Assembly: GCA_934276635.1 (NCBI GenBank)
Contig: CAKQTH010000001.1
Location: forward strand, 1 to 64,000
Length of the DNA: 64,000 nucleotides
Direction of reading: 5' to 3'
Source of the DNA: an uncultured Alphaproteobacteria bacterium
GTDB taxonomy: Bacteria; Pseudomonadota; Alphaproteobacteria; RF32; CAG-239
Below, in pieces: positions 23,865 to 34,023 of this stretch. Each line of letters starts with the position of its first letter. Position 1 is the first letter of the stretch. Made by a program: the position numbers and the translations under genes. The notes under the pieces were generated by a model. It saw nothing but the letters and a program-made list of their open reading frames with translations, was not told the origin of the DNA and made no database searches.

Positions 23865-26564
23865 TTATTCCTCATCATAAAGTTGTTTCAGTTCATACAG
23901 TTTTTCAAGTGCCTCGCGAGGGCTGAAATCATCAGGATTCAGCTCCTTAACGGCCTTTTCCAACTTGCTGTCTTCTTTTTGTTCGGGCTTTTGTGCATAG
24001 CTTGCCGTAAACAGAGGCAGGTCATCTTCAATGCACAAAGAAGATTTTTGTTTGTTGCCGTCTTCAAGCTTTGCCAAAACCTGTTCGGCGCGTTTTAAGA
24101 CCGATTTCGGCAGTCCGGCCAGTTTTGCAACATGAATTCCGTATGAACGATCGGCCGTCCCGTCGACAATTTCGTGCAAAAATACGACTTCATCGTTAAA
24201 TTCTTTAATCTTTGTGCAATGGCGGCTGGTATGGACCAATTTTTGCGACAAAGCCGTAAGCTCGTGATAGTGGGTTGCAAAAATAGCTCGGCTGCGGTTT
24301 ATGTTGTGCAGATGCTCCATCACCGCCCACGCGATTGACAGTCCGTCAAAAGTTGCCGTTCCGCGTCCGATTTCATCTAAGATGACAAACGAGCGCTCGT
24401 CGGCCTGATTCAAAATACTTGCGGTTTCAACCATTTCTACCATAAATGTCGAGCGTCCGCGGGCTAAGTCATCAGATGCGCCGACCCTTGAAAAAAGCTT
24501 GTTAATCAGGCCGATATGCGCCGATTTGCAAGGCACATAAGCTCCGGTTTGAGCCATAATCGCAATGATGGCATTTTGCCGCAAAAATGTTGATTTTCCG
24601 GCCATATTCGGTCCGGTCAGCAGCCACAGCGCATCAGAATTTCCATCCAGATGACAAGAATTTGCAATAAAGCCTCCGGCATGCTCGTCTTCCAATGCTT
24701 TTTCAACCACTGGGTGGCGTCCTTCTTCAATTTCAAAGCACAGACTGTTGTCCAAAACCGGACGGCAATATTTTTTTTCGGCGGCCAAAGTTGCAAATCC
24801 GCAGGCGATATCAATCTCCGCCACGGCTTTTGCCGTTTGCAGAATATTGTCCGAAACCAAAAGAACATCGCGTACCAAATTGTCAAAAATTTCTTGCTCA
24901 AAGGCCAGTTCTTTTTCTGCCGACGAGCTGATTTTGTTGTCGATTTCGGTCAGTTCAACGGTGGTAAAACGAGTAGCGTTAAGCACCGACTGACGATAAA
25001 TAAATTCCGGATTATCAAGCAGTTCGGTAGAAGATTTTGTCGGCACTTCAATAAAATATCCGATAAGCGTATTGTATTTTATTTTCAGTCCGGCGATTTT
25101 GGTTTGTTCGGTGTATTTTTGCTGCAGTTCGGCAATATATTTTCCGGCATGAGATTTTATGTCTCTGATTTCATCTAAGGCCGGAGAATAGCCGCTGCGT
25201 ATAAAATTTCCGTCACGGGCAAGCATCGGCAGCGGTCTGTCGTTTTCGTCCCTGAGCGCGGATAAAATATTTGTGGTCAGATTGTTATAGTTTCCGAGAT
25301 TGTTCAAAATCGCGTTCAGAGAATCCGGAATTTCGTTCAAAATCGCATTTTCACCTGACAAATGTACAATATTTTTCAACTTCGGCATCAACGAAAGAGC
25401 CAATGCCAAGCCTTTCAAATCGCGCGGACCGCCGCGGCCGACCGCCAACCTTGAAACAGCGCGTTCTATCTCCGGCATTTTTTGCAACAATTCGCGAATA
25501 TCCCGACAAATATTGAAATTGTTCAGGAAAAACTCGATGACATCAAGCCGGTTGTTTATTTCAACAAGGTCGGTCAGCGGAGCAGAAAGTCTGCGCGCAA
25601 GCATTCTGCCGCCGGCGCCGGTCACCGTATAGTCAATAGTATCCAAAAGGCAGGAGCCGCGAACGCTGCAAGGCTCCAAAATCTCGAGATTCCGCCGCGT
25701 TGCAGCATCAATTTCCATAATGTTTGACGACTTGATTTTGTAAGGTTTTTCAATGCAGGGAATTTTTCCTTTTTGGGTATTTTCAACATAAGAAAGCAGA
25801 GTTCCGGCCGCCGCAATTTCTGCCCGCGAAAAATTTCCGAAAGAATCGAGAGTCTGCACGGAAAAAAAGTTTTTCAAAGCTTTTTGCGCGCTTTCGCTGT
25901 TAAACCTTGCCGCCGGCAGAACCGAAAGTTTTTGTTCCCAGTTGCGCAGCAATGCGAAGATATCCGGATTTTGCAGATATGCGTCGGAAATCAAAATTTC
26001 CATCGGCAGCAGCCGGGACAAAGCCGAAGACAGTGCGGATACTTCTTTGTTTTGCTCTAAGTTTATTTCCTGAGTAAAAAACAGGCCGCACGAAAGGTCA
26101 ATCCAGGCCAGACCGAGAACATTATTCACTTTGCAAAAGCTCAAAATATAGTTGTTCTTTTTTTCTTCCAAAAGGTTGGATTCGGTGAGCGTTCCGCCGG
26201 TCACAAGGCGGATTACTTCTCTTTGCACCACAGATTTTGCTCCGCGTTTTTTGGCCTCTTTCGGGTCTTCCGTTTGTTCGCAAATTGCAACTTTATAGCC
26301 GCATTTTATCAGCTTTGAAAGATAGCTTTCATATGCATGAAACGGAACGCCGCACATCGGGGTTGCATTTTCGCCTTTGCCGTGCTGTGTGAGCGCAATA
26401 TCCAAAGCCTTTGATGCCACAAGCGCATCGTCGCCGAAAAGCTCATAAAAATCGCCCAGACGATAAAACATCAAAAATCCGGGGTGTTCTTGTTTTATTT
26501 TTTCATATTGCGCCATCATCGGCGTAGTGTTTTTTTCAGGTAAAGTCATAATATTTTGCTGCAT
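23865..26564 (-). CDS. mutS: DNA mismatch repair protein MutS
   Basis: 899 residues, full length. The N-terminal mismatch-reading motif is in FYRLGDFYELFGDDA (Phe-x-Glu). The connector, core and clamp domains follow, then the ATPase with Walker A TGPNMAGKST, DEIGRGTATFDGL and the ATHYHEL switch. A C-terminal dimerisation region ends EALEKLYEL. Detects mismatches and recruits MutL. ATG at 26564 or 26549 are both possible; neither has a strong ribosome-binding site. Followed closely by mazG and the cupin gene. Confidence 0.96.
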   Translation of the reverse strand: MQQNIMTLPEKNTTPMMAQYEKIKQEHPGFLMFYRLGDFYELFGDDALVASKALDIALTQHGKGENATPMCGVPFHAYESYLSKLIKCGYKVAICEQTEDPKEAKKRGAKSVVQREVIRLVTGGTLTESNLLEEKKNNYILSFCKVNNVLGLAWIDLSCGLFFTQEINLEQNKEVSALSSALSRLLPMEILISDAYLQNPDIFALLRNWEQKLSVLPAARFNSESAQKALKNFFSVQTLDSFGNFSRAEIAAAGTLLSYVENTQKGKIPCIEKPYKIKSSNIMEIDAATRRNLEILEPCSVRGSCLLDTIDYTVTGAGGRMLARRLSAPLTDLVEINNRLDVIEFFLNNFNICRDIRELLQKMPEIERAVSRLAVGRGGPRDLKGLALALSLMPKLKNIVHLSGENAILNEIPDSLNAILNNLGNYNNLTTNILSALRDENDRPLPMLARDGNFIRSGYSPALDEIRDIKSHAGKYIAELQQKYTEQTKIAGLKIKYNTLIGYFIEVPTKSSTELLDNPEFIYRQSVLNATRFTTVELTEIDNKISSSAEKELAFEQEIFDNLVRDVLLVSDNILQTAKAVAEIDIACGFATLAAEKKYCRPVLDNSLCFEIEEGRHPVVEKALEDEHAGGFIANSCHLDGNSDALWLLTGPNMAGKSTFLRQNAIIAIMAQTGAYVPCKSAHIGLINKLFSRVGASDDLARGRSTFMVEMVETASILNQADERSFVILDEIGRGTATFDGLSIAWAVMEHLHNINRSRAIFATHYHELTALSQKLVHTSRHCTKIKEFNDEVVFLHEIVDGTADRSYGIHVAKLAGLPKSVLKRAEQVLAKLEDGNKQKSSLCIEDDLPLFTASYAQKPEQKEDSKLEKAVKELNPDDFSPREALEKLYELKQLYDEE

Positions 26565-26643
26565 ATTAAATTTATTTAAACTTCTTATATAATACTATAA
26601 TTGCAAAGCAAGTCTAGTATTTTTTGAGGCGGTGGAAGATAAA

Positions 26644-28059
26644 ATGTTCGGTAAAAAAAATAATATTCTTAATTTTGAAAAAAATTCAAAATTTGCGGAA
26701 AGAGTGCTGCTTCTTTCATTTCCGTCCGCACTGGTGTTTATTTTGCTTATATGCCTTCATCTGTTGACGGCGCCGATGGCTATTATGTCGTATGCCGTAA
26801 TCATAATGTTTAATGTAATTTTGCTGTTTCCGATGACATTTGAGTTGCAGCGTCTGCGCAGTTATATTTCAAGTTTGGCATCAAATGACGGCGTAGATAT
26901 AAAAGATATGGTGCTTTCCGAGCAAGAATCGCAGGAGATAGCGACCGCCATAAACCAGATGCACCGCTTTTGGGTTGAAAAAACTGACATTTTGACCGCA
27001 CAAACAATGTCCGATGCCGCAGTGCTTGATACTCTTCCGGACCCGCTTTTGATTATTGATAAAAAGCAAAATGTGGTCGGAGCAAATTTGTCGGCGCGCA
27101 ATTTGTTCGGAGCGGATATCACCGACAAAAATGTCGAGATGATTTTCAGCTCCGATGCTGTCCGCAAAGCCGTAAATTCCGTTCTTTCAAAAGATACGGA
27201 TTCGGAAAATCTGGTGTTTTATTTAGATGAAAAAAACAAACGCAAAGCATATGCCCATATCAAGCAGCTGCCGTGGTTTTCAACGGCGCAAAGCGAGGCG
27301 GTGATTGCGGTTTATGACCTTTCAAAAGTGACAAAGCTCGAAAAAATGCAGTCTGATTTTGTCGCCAATGCCAGCCATGAGCTCAGAACTCCGCTTTCGG
27401 TGATATCCGGATTTATCGAAACATTGCAGACCACGGCCAAAGACGATGAGGCGGCGCGTGAGATGTTCTTAAAAATTATGAAAGAGCAGGCCGACTATAT
27501 GGCTCAACTGATAGAAAATCTGTTGTCTTTGTCGCGCATAGAGATGTCATCGGCGCCGAAACCTGAAGAAAGAATTGACCTCAAAGATGTTCTTTGCGAT
27601 GTGGCAAATTCGCTGCAAGTAAAACTCAGCGGCAAAAATATGAAAATTGTTCCGCAATATCTGACGGAAAATACGGTTGCCGCCGCCGATTATGCGCAGA
27701 TGAAACAGGTGATGCAAAACCTGATAGACAATGCCATAAAATACGGCAATGAAAATTCTGATATCGTGGTCGAGTTTGCGGATTCCAAAAAAATTCCGCA
27801 GGCTCGTGATTTTGAAGTTGACGACGGCGAAGCTCTGAGCTTCAGTATCATAAATCAGGGAGAGGTTATAAAACGCGAACAACTTGATCGTCTGACCGAA
27901 AGATTTTATCGTCTGCAAACGCATCGTGACAAAAACATCAAAGGAACCGGACTCGGGCTTTCTATTGTAAAACAAATCATTATGCGCCATATGGGAAATA
28001 TGGAAATTTCGTCCGACAAGCGCAAAGGCACATCGTTTAAGGTATATATTCCGAGGTAG
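26644..28059 (+). CDS. Sensor histidine kinase, PhoR-like
   Basis: 471 residues from ATG 26644 (GGTGGAAG 7 bases upstream; a GTG at 26632 is too close to its GAGG). Two adjacent N-terminal membrane helices with almost no periplasmic loop, a PAS-like domain (LPDPLLIIDKKQNVVG), the H-box NASHELRTPLSVISGF, N-box NLIDNAIKYG and G-box GTGLGLSIVKQI. The layout matches PhoR, which senses phosphate status through the Pst transporter. No response regulator or pst/phoU genes are adjacent, so the partner is unknown. Convergent with the esterase gene with no gap. Confidence 0.85.
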   Translation: MFGKKNNILNFEKNSKFAERVLLLSFPSALVFILLICLHLLTAPMAIMSYAVIIMFNVILLFPMTFELQRLRSYISSLASNDGVDIKDMVLSEQESQEIATAINQMHRFWVEKTDILTAQTMSDAAVLDTLPDPLLIIDKKQNVVGANLSARNLFGADITDKNVEMIFSSDAVRKAVNSVLSKDTDSENLVFYLDEKNKRKAYAHIKQLPWFSTAQSEAVIAVYDLSKVTKLEKMQSDFVANASHELRTPLSVISGFIETLQTTAKDDEAAREMFLKIMKEQADYMAQLIENLLSLSRIEMSSAPKPEERIDLKDVLCDVANSLQVKLSGKNMKIVPQYLTENTVAAADYAQMKQVMQNLIDNAIKYGNENSDIVVEFADSKKIPQARDFEVDDGEALSFSIINQGEVIKREQLDRLTERFYRLQTHRDKNIKGTGLGLSIVKQIIMRHMGNMEISSDKRKGTSFKVYIPR

Positions 28060-28758
28060 TTATCGCTTTGAAATAAACTTTATTGCGGCGGCAATGCCTT
28101 CCGGCGTAATCCTGTGATTGGCGTTTTTAACTGCCAAAGTTTCTGTTTTACAGCCGATTTTTTGCAATTCTTTTTGCGTAAAGTCTAGAGCCTCAAAACG
28201 AACCATATTGTCGGCCGTCCCGTGTATCAACAAAAAATCCGGGGCGGAAACAAAATGTTTGCGCAAAAAATCATCTGGTGCCAAAATTCCGCTGAATTCA
28301 ACGCAGCCGCCGATTTTGTGCTCCGTCATCAATGACAGATACATTGCCAAAGTCGCGCCTTGTGAAAATCCGCAGATATAAACATTTTCGTATGGAATTT
28401 GATATTGCTGCACACAATTTTCGATATAATCATTGAGCAGATATACGGCTTCTTCAATGCCGGGGCGCATACGATTGTAAATCTTGACATAATCCGCCAT
28501 GGTCGGTGCGGTTTTCCGCTCATCATCGGGGTCAAAACGATGCATAGAATACCATTGGCGTTTTGCCTCGTGAATTTCGCACAAAATTGGCGCTTGCGGC
28601 AGATGAAATGCCGTGTTGTCAAGCCCTTCAATCAAAGCGGAAATTCTTTTTTCTAGCGACGGCGCAGAGTCAATATATCCGTGCAAAAAAATTACCAGCC
28701 TTTTTGGATATCCGTTTATGTGCACAACCTCTTCGGTTATTTCATTTGTCTGCGCCAC
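28060..28758 (-). CDS. Phospholipase/carboxylesterase-type alpha/beta hydrolase
   Basis: 232 residues. FLHGYIDS forms the oxyanion region, CGFSQGATLAMYLSLM holds the nucleophile Ser (GxSxG), GTADNMV supplies the Asp and the late ANHRITPEG the His. This is the COG0400 family (small cytoplasmic esterases). Substrate unknown. Twelve bases downstream of ftsH on the same strand, so it may be read from the ftsH heat-shock promoter. Confidence 0.88.
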   Translation of the reverse strand: MAQTNEITEEVVHINGYPKRLVIFLHGYIDSAPSLEKRISALIEGLDNTAFHLPQAPILCEIHEAKRQWYSMHRFDPDDERKTAPTMADYVKIYNRMRPGIEEAVYLLNDYIENCVQQYQIPYENVYICGFSQGATLAMYLSLMTEHKIGGCVEFSGILAPDDFLRKHFVSAPDFLLIHGTADNMVRFEALDFTQKELQKIGCKTETLAVKNANHRITPEGIAAAIKFISKR

Positions 28759-28769
28759 CTTATTATGTC

Positions 28770-30635
28770 CTAAACCTGAGGAACCGACGATGTCGTCCTC
28801 TTGTCCGCGGATACGGGAACATCGCTGCTTCTGTCAATTTTTTCTCCGTTCAAAACAGCTTTAATCTCGTCTCCAGTCAATGTTTCATATTCCATCAACG
28901 CATGCGCCAAAAGCTCTAGCTCATTGTCGTTTTCTTTCAAAATTCTGCGGGCTTCTTCATAAGCCTCGGTCACAAATTTTTTTATTTCTGCGTCAACGAT
29001 TTTTGCTGTTTCTTCACTCATATTCTGCGTTTGTGTAACCGAGCGTCCGAGGAATACTTCACCATTGTTTTCCGCATACAAAACAGGTCCCAGAATATCA
29101 CTCATACCCCATTCGGTGACCATAGAACGAGCCAGATTGGTGGCAGCCGCAATATCAGACGATGCGCCGGAAGTTACGGCATCATAGCCGAATTTGAGCT
29201 CTTCGGAAACTCTTCCTCCCATACAAATCACAAGGCGGGAAAGCATCTTTGCTCTGGAATAAGAATATTGATCTTTTTCCGGCAGCTGCTGAACCATGCC
29301 CAAAGCGCGCCCTCTGGGGATAATCGTTGCCTTATGGATAGGGTCGGTCTCCTTTACATGCAGAGAACAAATCGCGTGTCCGGCCTCGTGATAAGCAGTC
29401 AGCCGTTTTTCATTCTCGTCCATAGCCATAGATTTACGCTCGTTGCCCATCAAGACTTTGTCTTTTGCCTCGTCAAAATCGGCAGCCGTGACTTTGCGCT
29501 TGTTCTTGCGGGCGGCAAGTAGCGCGGCCTCGTTTACTAAATTTGCCAAATCGGCGCCGGAGAAGCCCGGAGTCCCGCGCGCGATAACGCTTAAGTTTAC
29601 ATCTTTTGCCAGCGGAACTTTTTTGATATGAACTTTCAAAATTTCTTCACGACCCTTTACATCGGGGTTAGAAACCACAACCTGACGATCAAAACGCCCC
29701 GGACGCAGCAAAGCAGGGTCCAGAACATCGGGACGGTTGGTTGCCGCAATCAAAATCACATTTTCGGATTCTTCAAAACCATCCATTTCGACCAGCAACT
29801 GGTTAAGGGTTTGTTCTCTTTCGTCGTTGCCTCCGCCGAGACCGGCGCCGCGGTGACGACCGACGGCATCAATTTCATCAATAAACAGCAGGCACGGAGC
29901 GTTCTTTTTGGCCTGTGCAAACATATCGCGGACACGCGACGCGCCCACGCCGACAAACATCTCCACAAAGTCTGAGCCCGAGATAGAGAAAAACGGAACA
30001 TTTGCCTCTCCGGCAACAGCTTTTGCCAGCAGAGTTTTACCGGTACCCGGAGGGCCGACAAGCAAAACGCCCTTCGGAATTTTTCCGCCCAAACGCTGAA
30101 ATTTTGCCGGTTCTTTCAAAAATTCTATAACTTCCTGCAAATCCTGTTTGGATTCATCACAGCCAGCAACATCGGCAAATGTGACTTTTTTGTTGTTTTC
30201 AATCAGTCTTGCACGCGATTTTCCGAAACTCATGGCTTTGTTGTTGCCTGAATTTGCCTGCCGCATAAAGAAAACCCAGACTCCGATAAGCAACAAAAAC
30301 GGAAACCACGAGATGAAAACTCCCCAAAATGTGTCGGCGGAGCTGTCAACCGGCTTTGCCTCTACCCGAATGCCGGCTTTTCTGAGAGTTTCGACCATAG
30401 ACGGATCATACGGCGTATAGGTTTGAAACTTTTGCCCGTCGGCGGTAATGCCTTCAACATTCGGGCCGGAGATTGTAACCGACGAAATTTTATTATTTTC
30501 CGCCGCCTGCATAAACTCGGAAAACGCCATTTCGGCTGTTTCTTTTTTTACATTTGAGCTTTCAAATGCGTTGAACATTGCGGTCAAAACCACAAAACCA
30601 ATAATCCAAACAAAAATGCTTTTTCCGAAATTCAT
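28770..30635 (-). CDS. ftsH: ATP-dependent zinc metalloprotease FtsH
   Basis: 621 residues. Two membrane helices (about 5-22 and 108-126) flank a periplasmic domain. The AAA+ module has Walker A GPPGTGKTLLAKAVAG, the pore motif FVEMFVG, LLFIDEIDAVGR and the SRH segment TNRPDVLDPALLRPGR. The protease site is YHEAGHAI with a downstream Asp. It degrades unassembled membrane proteins and short-lived regulators such as LpxC and RpoH. A convincing RpoH-type promoter lies upstream. Confidence 0.97.
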   Translation of the reverse strand: MNFGKSIFVWIIGFVVLTAMFNAFESSNVKKETAEMAFSEFMQAAENNKISSVTISGPNVEGITADGQKFQTYTPYDPSMVETLRKAGIRVEAKPVDSSADTFWGVFISWFPFLLLIGVWVFFMRQANSGNNKAMSFGKSRARLIENNKKVTFADVAGCDESKQDLQEVIEFLKEPAKFQRLGGKIPKGVLLVGPPGTGKTLLAKAVAGEANVPFFSISGSDFVEMFVGVGASRVRDMFAQAKKNAPCLLFIDEIDAVGRHRGAGLGGGNDEREQTLNQLLVEMDGFEESENVILIAATNRPDVLDPALLRPGRFDRQVVVSNPDVKGREEILKVHIKKVPLAKDVNLSVIARGTPGFSGADLANLVNEAALLAARKNKRKVTAADFDEAKDKVLMGNERKSMAMDENEKRLTAYHEAGHAICSLHVKETDPIHKATIIPRGRALGMVQQLPEKDQYSYSRAKMLSRLVICMGGRVSEELKFGYDAVTSGASSDIAAATNLARSMVTEWGMSDILGPVLYAENNGEVFLGRSVTQTQNMSEETAKIVDAEIKKFVTEAYEEARRILKENDNELELLAHALMEYETLTGDEIKAVLNGEKIDRSSDVPVSADKRTTSSVPQV

Positions 30636-30671
30636 AATCTATCCTTTGTATTTATATATTCGATTTATTAT

Positions 30672-30700
30672 ATATAGGGCTACAAAATATAAAACTCAAG
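30672..30700 (-). promoter_or_regulatory. Heat-shock (RpoH-type) promoter of ftsH
   Basis: On the minus strand CTTGAG (30700-30695), a 17-base spacer and CTATAT (30677-30672), a close match to the alphaproteobacterial RpoH pattern and identical in -10 and spacing to the site before dnaJ. It lies 37 bases before the ftsH ATG. Confidence 0.6.
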
Positions 30701-30727
30701 TCCGTTTTTTATTTTATAAAATCAAAC

Positions 30728-32392
30728 TTATCCCTCAATCAAAACTCTGGCGGCTGCTCTTGCTTCTTTGCTGATGGTCTCGCCGGATATCATACGGGCG
30801 ATTTCTTCGGCTTTTTCATCGCGGGACAAAATGGTTACGGCTGTTTTTGCGCCGTCTTCATCAAAAACTTTGCAAACCTTAAAATGCATGTCGCTTTTGG
30901 CCGCAACCTGAGGGGAGTGCGTCACCGCCAAAACCTGAATTGTTTTGCCCAAACGAGCCAACCGTTCACCGACCGCCTCTGCTGTAGCGCCGCCGATTCC
31001 ACTGTCGATTTCATCAAAAATCACCGTATCGGCATAGTTGTTTCCCAAAAGATTTACTTTCAGCGCAAGCATCAGCCTTGAGAGCTCGCCGCCGGAAGCC
31101 ACTTTGTCAATCGGACCGAGCGGACTGTTCGGATTTGCCGCAACGCAAAAACAAACATCGTCGATTCCTTTTTCATTCCGCAGATTTTCGGACAATTCTT
31201 CAATCACAACCTTAAATTCGGCTTTCTCCATTTTAAGCGGTTTCAGCTCTGCCATAATTTTTTTTGCAAATTCTTCCGCCGCGGCTTTTCTGTTTTGCGA
31301 CAAAGCTTTTGCGACTGTCAAATATTTGTTTTCGGCCTCTTTTTCTTCTTTTGCCAATTTTATGATTTGACTTTCGTCATTTTGCAGAGAATTCAATCGG
31401 TTGCAAAAATCTTCATAAACTTCGGGCAAATCTTCTATGCCGACATTATGCTTGCGTGCCACGGCTTTGAGGGCAAACAGCCGCTCTTCCACCTGATTTT
31501 GCTCTTCGGTATTAAACTCGAGCGAACCTGCAATTTCTTCAATCTGCGACACCGCATCGGACGCCTTGTCCAGCGTTTCTTCTAAAATATCGCACAAATC
31601 GGTATATTTGTCCTCGGTCAGGCGGTTGTTTTTTTCAACAAAGCCCAACGATTGGCGCAGTGCGGAACAAATATCGGCCTTTGCGGTCAAAGTCTGATAC
31701 GCACTGTTGAAATTTTCGGCGATTTTTTCACTGTTCATCATCTCTTGCCGCCGTTTGATCAAAATTTCTTCTTCTCCGTGTTTCGGCGCAAGTTTTTTCA
31801 GCTCGTCTGCAAAATGATGGATTAAATCCTCGTCTTCGCGGTTTTTCTGCCATTCATTTTGGGCTTTTTGCAGCTGAATATGCAGATTTTTATAATTTTC
31901 GAAAGATTGTTTGGTTTCGGCAAGCAAAGACTGATAATTTCCGCATGAATCCAAAAATGCCAGATGGTTTTTTCGGTTCATCAATCCGTGGGTATCAAAT
32001 TGTCCGTGGACTTCCACCAAACACGATGTCAGCTCTTTCAACAATTTTTGCGAAATCTGTTGGTCGTTGAAAAATATCTTGCCTTTTCCTTCCGGCGTCA
32101 GGGTTCTTTTGACAATCAGCTCGTCTTCAAGCTCAATGTCATATTCTTTGCACAAACAGCACAAAGTTTGATTTTTGAGAGCATCTGAAAAAACAGCGCA
32201 AACCGTCATACAATCAGCGCCTTTTTGCAACAGAGAAACTTCTGCGCGGTTGCCGAGCGCAAAGCCCAAAGCATCAAGCAAAATAGACTTTCCGGCGCCG
32301 GTTTCTCCGGTCAAAACATTAAGTCCGTTTGAAAAATCAAGCTCCAAACGATTAACCAAAATCATATTTTTGACGGACAGGTGCTGTAACAT
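30728..32392 (-). CDS. recN: DNA repair protein RecN
   Basis: 554 residues from ATG 32392 (MLQHLSVKN); an upstream extension overlapping bamD does not fit the family. SMC-like: Walker A TGETGAGKSILLDAL, a long coiled coil (about 160-380), the signature VASGGELSRLMLALK and Walker B VIFDEIDSGIGG. It acts in double-strand break repair, bringing DNA ends together. Fourteen bases after bamD. Confidence 0.96.
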   Translation of the reverse strand: MLQHLSVKNMILVNRLELDFSNGLNVLTGETGAGKSILLDALGFALGNRAEVSLLQKGADCMTVCAVFSDALKNQTLCCLCKEYDIELEDELIVKRTLTPEGKGKIFFNDQQISQKLLKELTSCLVEVHGQFDTHGLMNRKNHLAFLDSCGNYQSLLAETKQSFENYKNLHIQLQKAQNEWQKNREDEDLIHHFADELKKLAPKHGEEEILIKRRQEMMNSEKIAENFNSAYQTLTAKADICSALRQSLGFVEKNNRLTEDKYTDLCDILEETLDKASDAVSQIEEIAGSLEFNTEEQNQVEERLFALKAVARKHNVGIEDLPEVYEDFCNRLNSLQNDESQIIKLAKEEKEAENKYLTVAKALSQNRKAAAEEFAKKIMAELKPLKMEKAEFKVVIEELSENLRNEKGIDDVCFCVAANPNSPLGPIDKVASGGELSRLMLALKVNLLGNNYADTVIFDEIDSGIGGATAEAVGERLARLGKTIQVLAVTHSPQVAAKSDMHFKVCKVFDEDGAKTAVTILSRDEKAEEIARMISGETISKEARAAARVLIEG

Positions 32393-32406
32393 TGCAATCT
32401 TTCGTT

Positions 32407-33144
32407 TTATGGTACGAGTTTTTGTGCTCCGGCGTTCCACGGGCTGTCTGGAAACATTGTTTTGAGAGTGTTTTTAGCTTTTTTCGCATCATCGTTCATT
32501 CCCAAAATCACAAAAATTTCAACCTGACGATACAAAGCTTCTTCAATTTGCGGTGTCTGTGGATAGCTTTTGATTACGGTGCTGAAGCGATTGAGCGCCG
32601 AAAGATAGTTTTGTTTTTGCAAATAAAATCTGCCAACCGTCATTTCGTGAGCGGCCAAATTGTCGATACCCTGTTTAACCTTTTTTCCGGCGTCGGCGCT
32701 GTATTTGCTGTCCGGAAAACGAATCATCAGCTGTTGAAAAGCAGTCAACGCTTCTTCGGTGTTGTCCTGTGCTTTGTCTGCAACCGGCATCTGTTCATAT
32801 GCGCACAAGCCTTTCATATAATAAGCATATGCAATATCTTTGTTTCCGGGGTGATATTTTATAAAGCGGTCAAGTGCGATTGTCGCATCATCATATTTTT
32901 TGTCGCGGTAATAAGCGTATGCGGCCATAAGTTTGGACTTTGTCGCCCAGCGCGAATATGGGTGCTCCAACTCGACTTTTTCAAAAGTTTCAGCAGCTTT
33001 TTTATAAGCGGTTTGTTCCAAATAGTCATATGCCTGATTATACAGTTCTTCCGCAGTCAGATTTTTTGCCGGTTCTTTAGTTGTGGAACAAGCGCAGAGC
33101 AAAGCGGTTGCAACAACGGCGGAAATACGCAATATTTTTTTCAT
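32407..33144 (-). CDS. bamD: Outer-membrane assembly lipoprotein BamD
   Basis: 245 residues from ATG 33144, preceded by GGAG inside the lpxC stop region. The signal peptide ends in lipobox LCAC. Five TPR-like helical pairs follow, with the characteristic LEHPYSRWATKSKLMAAY and LMIRFPDSKYSADA segments. BamD is the essential partner of BamA in inserting barrel proteins into the outer membrane. Between lpxC and recN, a common alphaproteobacterial order. Confidence 0.95.
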   Translation of the reverse strand: MKKILRISAVVATALLCACSTTKEPAKNLTAEELYNQAYDYLEQTAYKKAAETFEKVELEHPYSRWATKSKLMAAYAYYRDKKYDDATIALDRFIKYHPGNKDIAYAYYMKGLCAYEQMPVADKAQDNTEEALTAFQQLMIRFPDSKYSADAGKKVKQGIDNLAAHEMTVGRFYLQKQNYLSALNRFSTVIKSYPQTPQIEEALYRQVEIFVILGMNDDAKKAKNTLKTMFPDSPWNAGAQKLVP

Positions 33145-33145
33145 T

Positions 33146-34003
33146 TTATTTCTCCAAAACAACATATGAGGCAGAATTGCCGAAAAGTTTTTTCAAAAGT
33201 TCGTTATTGTGAAAATGTCCGGTGTGAAAACCGTTGAATTTTCCGATAATTCTGTATCCTGAGGTATATAAATCACCGACGGCGTCCAAAACTTTGTGGC
33301 GGACGCATTCTTTGTCCAGCCTGAATCCTTCCGGATTCAAAATCGTTTCGCCGTCAAGCACAATGGCATTTTCAAGCGAGCCGCCTTTAATTAGCCCGAT
33401 GGAGCGCAGATAATCAACCTGATATTTTTCGCAAAAAGTTCTGGCCGGAGCAATCTGCGCGGCAAAAGTCAACCTGTCGACATCGGCGCAAAATTCCTGA
33501 TGTCCGACGATTTTTGACGGAAAATCTATGCAACAGCCGATTTCAAGCTTTTCACCTTCAACCGGCTCCAAAGATGCAATATTTCCTTTGTCGTCCGAAA
33601 ATTCGATTTTTTGAGTTATTTTGAGATATTTTTGCGGGGCGTTTTGCTCAACAATGCCGGCTTTTTCAAACAAATCGCAAAACATTTTCGCACTGCCGTC
33701 CATAATCGGAAATTCCATATTATCAATTTTGATAACCGCATTATCGATTTCATAAGCAAAAAGAGCCGCCATAATATGCTCAATCGTGCTGACAACCGCG
33801 TCGCCCGATTTTATACAGGTGCAGTTTCTGGTGTCGCATACATTTGAGTACAATGCTTTAACTTCCGGCTCAGCGGGCAAATCCGTACGCTTAAAAACAA
33901 TTCCGGTATTTTCGGGCGCAGGCATAATCGTGACATTTACATTGCAGCCGGAATGAAGCCCGATTCCCGTATAATTTATGTTGTTTTTCAGTGTTTTTTG
34001 CAT
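33146..34003 (-). CDS. lpxC: UDP-3-O-acyl-N-acetylglucosamine deacetylase LpxC
   Basis: 285 residues from ATG 34003, with GAGGGATAAT just before it. Conserved segments: GIGLHSG, STIEHIMAAL (zinc His), MEFPIMDGSA, HKVLDAVGDLY (zinc His and Asp) and GHFHNN (catalytic His). It is the committed step of lipid A synthesis in the cytoplasm, so the cell makes LPS. FtsH, which degrades LpxC in E. coli, is encoded nearby. Ends one base before bamD starts. Confidence 0.97.
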   Translation of the reverse strand: MQKTLKNNINYTGIGLHSGCNVNVTIMPAPENTGIVFKRTDLPAEPEVKALYSNVCDTRNCTCIKSGDAVVSTIEHIMAALFAYEIDNAVIKIDNMEFPIMDGSAKMFCDLFEKAGIVEQNAPQKYLKITQKIEFSDDKGNIASLEPVEGEKLEIGCCIDFPSKIVGHQEFCADVDRLTFAAQIAPARTFCEKYQVDYLRSIGLIKGGSLENAIVLDGETILNPEGFRLDKECVRHKVLDAVGDLYTSGYRIIGKFNGFHTGHFHNNELLKKLFGNSASYVVLEK

Positions 34004-34023
34004 ATTATCCCTCGTCAAAAATT

